A stretch of DNA of 64,000 nucleotides. Origin: Larix kaempferi (Eukaryota > Streptophyta > Pinopsida > Pinales > Pinaceae). Each line of letters opens with the position of its first letter. Positions within the stretch are counted from its first letter, which is position 1. Below the pieces are notes generated by a model. It was not told the DNA's origin. It did no database searches and saw only the letters and a list, made by a program, of their open reading frames with translations. The stretch spans positions 5,456,001 to 5,520,000 of the forward strand of contig BSBM01000442.1 of the NCBI GenBank assembly GCA_027924585.1, read 5' to 3'. The position numbers and the translations under genes are program-made. This document shows, in pieces, positions 56,710 to 64,000 of this stretch.

Positions 56710-57277
56710 TGTTGGAATTTGTCCAACTTCAGAAGTTATTCTTATTGTATTTTATTGTAATTGATTGTACCTCCTAAGGGAATTGAATTTATGTAATTAA
56801 TCATATAAACCCTTGAAAGAATCAATGTAAACCTTGGGGATAAATTACCCAAAGAAAAATATTAAAATAAATTTATTTATTGTACCCCAGGTCAGGTCGA
56901 CCCAGTCAAGTTAGACAAGTCGGCTCTGTTGAGGAAAAAGCCAGTTTGGCACTTGTATAATAGAGGTAAAGTTAACCTCATTATTCACTCACTCATTCAC
57001 ACAAGTTCGCATCACTTGGAGAAGAGCTCGCATCTGCAGAGAAGAGAAGCTGTTTTGGGGTTTTACTTAGAGAGACTTTCTTCTTTATCTCTTTCATCAT
57101 TGTACTCTATTCTCGGAATTATTCATCTCTATACGAAGGTTGCTGGGTTTTCTCCCGATTGGGTTTCCCAGGATAAATTCTCGTGTTCTTTGTTTATGTG
57201 GTTTGTCTTTCTTTTAGTGATCCTATTAATCTAATGCAATTGAATTATTATGCTATAATTGTATGAAAATTCTAACA
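56710..57277 (+). repeat. Copia-type solo LTR, 568 bp
   Basis: It starts TGTTGGAATTTG and ends ATTCTAACA. Start, TCACTCACTCATTCACAC and the end all align with the LTR at 9105-9694. Its flanks GTTCA and CAAGT do not match, so there is no target duplication. Confidence 0.75.
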
Positions 57278-57438
57278 CAAGTAACGAAACAGAATGCATA
57301 CATTGAAAAGGAAGGAAAGAATGATATGTTGAGGCTCATAACACTGTAGAAGAGCTACGCATTTTACAGAAAAAAAAAAATGTGCATCTCATCATATTAA
57401 GGCAGATTGCATGCACAATCACCTGCATTTCTGGAGAC

Positions 57439-57542
57439 CTAAGTTGCCAGGAAACTTGGGTACGGGGACAGGGACCGGTACGGAGACGGGGATGGGGACG
57501 CCACTTTTTGAAACATGGTACTTGGGTACGTCGAGGGTACTC

Positions 57543-57578
<36 letters not shown>

Positions 57579-58353
57579 CATCATATTTCAGATTTCTCCA
57601 TATATTATGAATCATGATTTATAATTCTAAATCCAATGATTCATTGAACAATGAACATTCAAATTGAAAATTTGATAAATCAAAGACTCAGTAGATATCA
57701 ATTGGAATACTGGAAGTTACATAAAATTTGATAAATCATTGTACCAAGCAGCTGTAACAAACCGTCAAACTCGGACCTGAAAGTACACTTGTAATCTTAT
57801 TTTAAACACCTATTTGTACTGCTGTTACAGGAAATAAAAAATTGCAAATATATTCTTGGATTGATGTGAGTGTATTTCTCACTATTAAATACATATGTAT
57901 AATTTTTATGTGCACATTTGGTAGTCAAATTATGTACTATGAGTGCTGAACATAAAACCATAAAAACATTCATTGTAAATCAATGCAAAATCAGTTTACC
58001 AGATATGGACAATATTCAGTGGAATTTGAACAGTATTGCAAAGTGTTTGACATAAGTCTTGAACCAGACTCCATACGCAATTAGCGAAAAATTAGTTCAG
58101 ATTTGGTTGGGGGTCATTACATTTTCCCCAGCGGATTGCATTTTATTGAGTCGGTCGTAGTACGTTACCCCGGAGTACCCAAACACGGGGTACAAGGTAC
58201 CATTTTGCCTACAAGTACCCCTTTTTTTATAATGGAGTTTCAGGTACGTGGAGCCAGTAAGGGGTACAGCAGGAGATGTACTTTATGAGTATCCAAGTAC
58301 CCAGTACGGGTACGTGTACCCTACCCGTGGGTACGGGTACCCTGGCAACTTAG
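57439..58353. mobile_element. hAT-like non-autonomous element, 915 bp
   Basis: The ends are CTAAGTTGCCAGG and its reverse complement, flanked by an exact 8-bp duplication CTGGAGAC (57431-57438 and 58354-58361). Both subterminal regions are packed with GGTAC/GGGTACG words. No transposase is present. A one-ended relative lies at 25009. Confidence 0.85.
57541..57580. repeat. (GT)n(TA)n compound microsatellite
   Basis: About 10 GT units followed directly by about 9 TA units within the 915-bp element. Confidence 0.9.
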
Positions 58354-58672
58354 CTGGAGACAGATCATGTTCATAATGTATTGCCTATGACAAACACTTG
58401 CCTCTATGAAAATGTTTTACTCAAATTGGGTACTACTTTTAATTTTTCAAGGTACCTTAATCATAATGATGAACGATGAAAATGTCTTTGAGATTTTATC
58501 TACCTTTGAGATATTTAGATTGAAAATCCTCTGAATGCCAGTTTCGAGCAATTCTAACATTTGGTTTTGAAAAAATGCATCTGATATTGTATTACTAAAC
58601 AAAAAAATATATATCAAGATTCAAGAACGACACATCATGTCATCATATGGCGGTCAAACAAATCCCCTCTAC

Positions 58673-58762
58673 CTTGTAAGCAAGGAGGGAAAGCATATCT
58701 GTTTTGGCTCCAATATCTAGAGCATCTACATCTTTCGTAAAAATATCCGTCCTCGCCAATAT
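58673..58762 (-). CDS. Possible additional upstream exon (weak)
   Basis: A 90-bp open stretch lies between a TATGCAG acceptor-like site and an AAG/GTAGAG donor-like site. It reads DIFTKDVDALDIGAKTDMLS in its middle, faintly like MATE lobe loops (compare LFTKDAAVLEV). It ends in phase 0, but the next recognised exon (56319) needs one carried base, so the two cannot be adjacent exons. The frame also stays open for some codons on both sides, so it may be chance or part of the nearby LINE remnant. Confidence 0.2.
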
Positions 58763-58916
58763 CTGCATACCTAAATCTGATGTAAGGTTGTTAGTTCTCC
58801 CAAATGGAACAGGGCAGTTGACTCATGAAAGGTTGCCTGATAGCATCTCTTCCATATGAAGAGAGATGCTTCTTACTTCTTAGTCTTATCACATCACACA
58901 CTCTCATTCGTGCCTG

Positions 58917-59170
58917 TTAAATTGTCCATTTATCCCTAAAAAGTACCCATTTCCAATGAAGAGAGGTAACAAAGAGAATTATGTACTCGACAACAATCCA
59001 TTCCCAAAACACTCCAATGACTGTAGTTCCACAAAACATGCTAACCGTTTCTGATTTGTGATAAACCATGCAACATACATATGTGAAGCCAGTGTGATGT
59101 AGCTGATCCCTAACCGCTAGACTATTATGAGAAAATAACCACCCAAAAACCCTAGAGTTAAAAGAAGAGC
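58917..59170 (-). pseudogene. LINE tail fragment (zf-RVT-like)
   Basis: One minus-strand frame of about 80 codons ends at the TAA 58919-58917. Its text (VFGWLFSHNSLAVRDQLHHT, ETVSMFCG, VFWEWI) follows the pattern of the zinc-binding region after the reverse transcriptase of plant LINEs (W-L, RD-L, C, ET-H-F-C, W). Two of the expected cysteine/histidine positions are altered, and an upstream TAG limits the frame. No RT domain is in the window. Confidence 0.45.
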
Positions 59171-59393
59171 AAAATTTCTAGTTACCCTAACACTGTGAAA
59201 TCCATCGTGTTTCATGACCTTAAAGGATCCACTTCCAATTAGGAACATCAACAATCAAATATTGTGGCCAGCTGCCAAATCTACAGAATAGAGCTCCTTG
59301 ATTCTGTGATCCATAAATGACCTCATGTAAGAGCATTTCCAATCTTTCCAAATAGGTCCATCAGCCCCCAAGTTCCTATTCAATACCATGGTA

Positions 59394-59622
59394 CAGCCAG
59401 TAATTTTCTGCAGAAGTCTACTTTGTGGCCCAGGACTTTCTCAAGATGGTTGGAAGAAAAACAAATCTATTAGAGATCTAGTTCAGTCTGCTGTACTAGA
59501 AAAAATTTGGGAAACAGGTCCATGAGCCAGCCAATAATTTTTGGCAGAAGTCCAATTTGTAGTCCGGGACATGCTGAGGAGGCTTGGAAGAAATCAAATC
59601 TATTAGAGATCTAGTTCAGTCT
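59394..59622. repeat. Tandem duplication, about 133-bp period
   Basis: CAGCCAGTAATTTTCTGCAG to TAGAGATCTAGTTCAGTCTG (59394-59490) is repeated with substitutions from 59528. The second copy is interrupted by the solo LTR at 59622. Confidence 0.75.
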
Positions 59623-60102
59623 GTTAGATTTTAATAATATAGCAGTATAATTTTCATCTTTTTCAACTTTACCTACACATAAGGATCACTGAAAGAATAA
59701 CCATGCACAGAAACACAAGAGATACAAAAGTGTACCCTGGGAAAACCCAGCCAACCTTTCTTATTCAGAGATTCAGTATAAAGTACAAGTACATCAGATA
59801 TAAAGGTGATCTAGAACAAGAGAGATCACATAGGAAGATCATACCAAAGAGAGAACCCCAGAAAACAGTCATCTACAACCCTTTAGCGAACTTCTCCTTG
59901 CTTGAGCGAACTTGCTTGATGTCCAAATGAGGAGGGCGTCACCTTTATTTATACTTAATCTGACCTGACCTTTTTCCACTGTGGGCCGACTTGTTAACAT
60001 CACTGGCCGACTTGTCTTAGGAGCAACATAATATTTGATTATTATTTATTTCTGGGCCGACATAGCTAGTGAGGATACCTCACGTAGCTACAAACATCAA
60101 CA
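59622..60102 (-). repeat. Copia-type solo LTR, 481 bp
   Basis: Plus-strand ends are TGTTAG and ATCAACA, with an exact 5-bp duplication CAGTC (59617-59621 and 60103-60107). In reverse it aligns with the 5' LTR-like region at 3168-3667 and has a TATAAATAAAG promoter motif (minus strand, near 59955). Confidence 0.88.
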
Positions 60103-60112
60103 CAGTCTAATG

Positions 60113-60260
60113 TGTTATCACCCAAACCCTTACTTCTTGTGATAAAGCCCTAAATCACAAGCAAGACCTTCATGGAACTCAGGAAGGCTACCCACGGTCA
60201 CCTCGGTAGCTCTTCCCCACACTTTAGGTTGTCTTCTTCTTCAGCACAAGGAGGGATTCT
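60113..60260 (-). repeat. End of another LTR family, minus orientation
   Basis: TGTTATCACCCAAACCC begins directly after the preceding LTR's duplication plus TAATG. The next about 130 bp match the reverse of the LTR end at 37.98-38.12 kb. The other end was not found. Confidence 0.5.
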
Positions 60261-61370
60261 CTAACACAGTATTGCTAAAGCATAGGCAATTAGGCTTGTT
60301 GCCACAAAAACTAGCACCCTAAATGCAAGGTCTCAAAGGGGTTCTAGCCAAGTGCAACTATGGAAATAGGATAGCTGTCACCTATCAAATTTACCTACAC
60401 TTAGTGATTTTAGAGAAAATCACTAAGGGGGTACTCCCTAGAGCAACTAAGTCAATTGATTTAGCAAGTAACTTAAGTTGTGAATGGATTGAAAGCTGCA
60501 TGAATTAAGTTGAAGTTAAAAAATATGGAAGAATGACTTACAACTTGATCACACATTCCATGAATCCATTAAATTAGTTGCAATATGAAACAAGTAAAAG
60601 TACCCAACCAAGATTAAATGATTTGCCAAATGAAATGCTGAACTTATTGCTCAAAATAGATCAAGAAATGTATAATGAGCATCTAAAAAGGACCATTCCA
60701 GTATAACCCATTCAACGCCAATGATCTATAACATTGCTGATATAACAAGTGAAAAAGGTGATAATGATCAACAATGAAAATCTTAAGGCAGCCTTAAAAA
60801 TGTGCAAGAAAAAGTACAATGATTTAAAGCCTTCAAAATGTTTTGTAAGTAAATCTGAGATTAGTAACAAAATAACAAAATATGTAATCCAATGAACCAT
60901 CACTATTGTTCTATTGTTGGGATTGCCAAAAGAAAAGAGCCATACCATTCAGAAATTTAGTTACAATAAAGAAAAATTAACCATGAAGATAAAAATACGA
61001 TTATGTGGTTAATTGCAATAAAATTTCCAGCAACTTGTAAGATAATGCTTGCTGGAAAGAAGTTAGAAAAACATCACAAGTAACCATATGCAAGTGATTG
61101 GATATGAAGTTAGTTGCTTGTATAAACCATCAACAACATGAAAATTGTATGCTTAAAATGGTTGATAGTTGAAAGAGATTCCATATCTATTTAGTCCCTT
61201 AACCAAGCATGTCGATTGTGAACTTATGCCATGAACAATTAAAGGTTAAAACAAATCTGAAATTTATATGAAACTGTTAAAAAAGTGATGTAAATTGATA
61301 TAACTTGAAGCATAAGCAACTCAAAAATAGTTAGATGGATCCCAAAGGCTATGTAGAAACCATACTTACC
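60261..61370. other. Interval without recognised genes
   Basis: AT-rich DNA with no family match; the 61-codon frame at 60323 and the 78-codon minus frame at 60712 look like chance. Part may belong to the LTR whose end is at 60113. Confidence 0.5.
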
Positions 61371-62075
61371 AGACTCGGAATCAGCAATAAATCGGCGAGG
61401 CAAAAGAGCGAAGAGTTTGAATCAGATTGGGAACAAATTGGGAAAAAATCGGGAAATACAAAAAATTAAATATATACCTATATTTTGAATTAAAAACAAC
61501 TTTTTTCATAGATATTCAAAATAGCCATGTCTATTTACTGCAAGATATCAATAGATGTCAAAAATATATTAACTCTCATAAAAACTAAAATCAATTTTTT
61601 ATGCCTTGGTTTCGACGGCTGAGTAAAATTGATTTTTTTTATGCCCTTGGTCGTGACTCGTGACTCCTCTGCCAAGTCTGTTCAATGCTCTATTCTAAAC
61701 TTCTACCCCTGTCCGTGGCCCCGAATCCTTCATGTGACCTGCTGCTGAGTGCTGAGTAATGTGTAAACACTAAAATAGTGCTCGTACTTTAGCCTGTTGT
61801 TGTTGCTCTGTGCCTGAGTGCTCATGTTGCCTGAAAGTTCGAAACAGTGGCAGCACGGCTCTCAAATGGCGTTTTAAAGGCGGCTTCAATTCATGATTAG
61901 GGTAAATCACGTCTCCAACTCGTCGATTAGAGTTTAAATCGTCTGTTTATTCCGGTTCAGCCGTGCAAAATTGGGAAGCCCGAGTTTGACTCGGGACGAG
62001 CCGAATCGGCTCGTTTAGCTGCCAATCCAAGTCAAACTCGGAATAATCACAAGTCAACTCGCGATTCCTGTTACT
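61371..62075. repeat. Island rich in ACTCGG/CTCG words with imperfect inverted ends
   Basis: CAGACTCGGAATCAG at the left, and at the right (reversed) CAGGAATCGCGAGTTGAC; GAGTTTGA...GATTGG occurs near both ends in opposite sense. The words resemble the hAT subterminal motif of 42131-54808. No 8-bp duplication was found, so a degraded MITE is only possible. Confidence 0.3.
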
Positions 62076-62913
62076 ATGGTAGAAACAAAATCCAGAAAAT
62101 ATTTCACCTTAAACACTTGTATCAAATGAAACATACCTTTAGTTGTCCAAGATATTAGTTTTATGATGAAAAACCAGCATGCATGGTACAGCAAAATAAA
62201 AGTGAAGTGCTGCCCTCTTGAAGAAGGTATTGGTGGGTTATTTCCTTAATTTTGCTCCAGTATTGTATGCTTAAGATGAACATTAGTTTCCATAGTTTAA
62301 CAAAACTTAAAAGAAAAGTTGAATGAAGAGGTTAGATGGCCACAAGAAGAAGTAACTGTTTTAACTAGTGCCTATTATCCACAGAAAGGGCAGGGAGTCA
62401 TAAAGAAAAAAAGAGGAGATTTGGGGATCAAAGAGTAAGAGAGAGTGAGATTCCCTCGCCCTTGTCTTTGATAGCCAAATGCTTGCTTCTCTTCAAATCT
62501 ATGTGAAGCATAAAGCTTATTAAATTTTCTCAATACAGTCAACAATAAATATATAATTATAAATGATTGATGTGATACAATAAGGATGACCTAGCTTTTG
62601 TAAGCTTGCAGTGACCATTCATATAGTTATGTCTTTTGAAATACACCTTTTAATAAAATCGTAGATTACCAATATTATTTAATAATTATTATTTATATAA
62701 TATATCCATTACATTGCCGCCCTCTTAAAGAAACTTTGTCCTCGAAGCGTTGTAATTTATTTGCGCTAGGAATTCTTTGATTGTCTTCCTTCCGATTATC
62801 TTCCTTCTATTATTAATACTTGTCCTGTCTTGTCTCTTTTGAAGTAAAATATCTAAAAGACTTGAACTAGTCTTTTATTAATTTTTGGAAACCACATCAT
62901 TATGTTTTATACT
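62076..62913. other. Interval without recognised genes
   Basis: No recognised coding or repeat structure. Confidence 0.5.
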
Positions 62914-63134
62914 TGTTGGAGCATAATCCTCGGTGTGAGGAATATTAACGTACGAGGGAGACCAAGAGTCACCCGGGAGTCCAAGAGACCTCTTGGAAAC
63001 TGAAACCCAAGGGTCAATTCTCAATGTATATATTGAACATTTGAGATAATGAAATCTGCATTTTCATGCTTACCTTTCCTGTCTTCATTGTGTAACTGCC
63101 TTTCTGTCATATTTGCCCAAAAGGGCACCTCACA
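62914..63134 (+). repeat. Short 5' LTR, 221 bp (TRIM- or copia-like)
   Basis: It starts TGTTGGAGCATAATCC and ends CACCTCACA, one base before a perfect primer binding site. No coding frame follows in the 850 bp to the window end, which suggests a TRIM-like miniature or decayed element continuing outside the window. Confidence 0.55.
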
Positions 63135-63135
63135 G

Positions 63136-63147
63136 TGGTATCAGAGC
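63136..63147 (+). other. Primer binding site (initiator tRNA-Met)
   Basis: TGGTATCAGAGC, an exact complement of the initiator tRNA-Met 3' end, one base after the LTR. Confidence 0.75.
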
Positions 63148-63868
63148 AATGTTGAACACTGTGGCCTGCTTGTCAGTTTGCCAGACCTGCTGCTTGCTCC
63201 TCCTTCCTTCATGCTGCCAGCTATCCCTTACATTACCCCTCCTCCAAATCTACGGCTCCATAGATATGTATGGTATTGGTTCATGATTTTGTTAGTGTTA
63301 TGACATTACCCAAATTTTATTTAGGCATGGGAGTTATGAGTGAAAAGACATAAATGCATTGTGTTTTTTGTTCTCGTCTGTCAGACCTTTCCTATGACAT
63401 ATTCTCTATAGCTCTCTGTAAACCTGGGCCATCAGATATATTCGTTACCGATTGTTGATATCCTCTTCTGGCATAGTGTTCTGCAGCTATCAGTTTTTTA
63501 GGTAACACTATTTTTGTTCTTTTCATGGGTCCTCTGTCCACACCAAAAACCCTAACTGCGTTTCAAACATTACCGACTCTCTATCCGTGGTCTGCAAAAT
63601 CTAAACTGTGGTGAATGCTCTCTTAAACACTCTATGTGGAGAAACTATTAAGGGCATTCTCTCTATTGCACAAGGTACCGCATTGAGAGTAGCAGAGTTG
63701 ACACACAACAACCTGAGGAGAAGTTTTGAGCAGAAACAGTGGTGAGACCTTTGTATAATGGCCCTCGTGCACCTCCGTGAAGTCTGAACAACTTTTGCTG
63801 CATGAATGTTGTGAAGCTGCGCCAATGAAAAATGTTGAGAGTGGGATATGAACCCACGGCTAGTGCTA
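63148..63868. other. Presumed element interior, no gene recognised
   Basis: No gag or pol motif on either strand. GTGGGATATGAACCCAC near 63841 resembles a tRNA T-arm in reverse, but no cloverleaf accompanies it. Confidence 0.4.
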
Positions 63869-63991
63869 CACCATCATAAAGAGAACACTGTAATGAAAAA
63901 CATCACCATGGGTGCACCAGATTCCCAGAACAAATAGACACCATCATAAAGAGAACACTGTAATGAACAACATCACCATGGGTGCACCAGA
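63869..63991. repeat. Direct duplication, 70-bp period
   Basis: ACCATCATAAAGAGAACACT starts at 63869 and again at 63939, continuing to CACCATGGGTGCACCAGA with one base change. Confidence 0.85.
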
Positions 63992-64000
63992 ATAAATAGA

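Noticed and set aside
63825-63880. tRNA T-arm-like GTGGGATATGAACCCAC
   Set aside because: No A box, anticodon arm or acceptor stem pairing found; likely a chance inverted repeat or small tRNA relic.

Overview
The window looks like a stretch of a large, repeat-rich seed-plant nuclear genome, conifer-like. That taxonomic guess is an inference. It rests on plant-type MATE exons, plant Ty1/copia elements primed by initiator tRNA-Met, an Athila/Tat-like LTR element primed by tRNA-Asp, plant hAT elements, many solo LTRs, and one very long intron. I see no bacterial genes, CRISPR array or rRNA.

The one host gene I can reconstruct is the C-terminal part of a MATE (DETOXIFICATION) transporter on the minus strand, closest by eye to the plastid DTX44/45-type clade. 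Its last six exons are at 56156-56319, 24483-24554, 24162-24278, 23966-24061, 23693-23814 and 23198-23267 (stop). Every junction has a GT donor and AG acceptor, the phases fit, and no exon contains a stop. The first of these exons is separated from the next by an intron of 31,601 bp, so about half of the window is intron filled with nested transposons. Earlier exons should lie above 56.3 kb or outside the window.

Left flank (1-23 kb, downstream of the gene): a broken copia pol (1-2209). A second, decayed copia element (about 3.15-9.69 kb) with a solo LTR inserted in its gag. A long LTR-like unit (9928-14116) carrying a 1.0-kb DNA transposon (12736-13757). A solo LTR (14208-15922). A broken hAT transposase (about 16.1-19.35 kb) split inside its BED finger by another solo LTR (16274-18164). 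An unidentified decayed reading frame (19355-20083). AT-rich DNA up to the gene.

Giant intron (24.56-56.16 kb): a 4.28-kb LTR followed by a tRNA-Asp-type primer site and a gypsy-type gag (25793-31325). A minus-strand copia element (about 31.7-36.8 kb). A tRNA-derived SINE head (39.82 kb). An old degraded copy of the same long LTR (from 40101), itself hit by a 923-bp solo LTR and by a hAT transposon (42131-54808, exact 8-bp target duplication). Within that hAT sit two further about 4.47-kb solo LTRs in opposite orientation (44353-48835 and 50023-54487), each with an exact 5-bp target duplication. This gives a three-level nest with a readable order of insertion.

Right flank (56.3-64 kb): two copia-type solo LTRs, a 915-bp hAT-like non-autonomous element (57439-58353, 8-bp duplication), a LINE tail fragment, a 221-bp LTR with primer site, and unassigned DNA. 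I did not find a clearly new molecular system. The most notable items are the 31.6-kb intron, the inverted pair of 4.5-kb solo LTRs transcribed inside it, the long-LTR family with paired TGACGTCA boxes, and a perfect 102-bp hairpin in the hAT leader.
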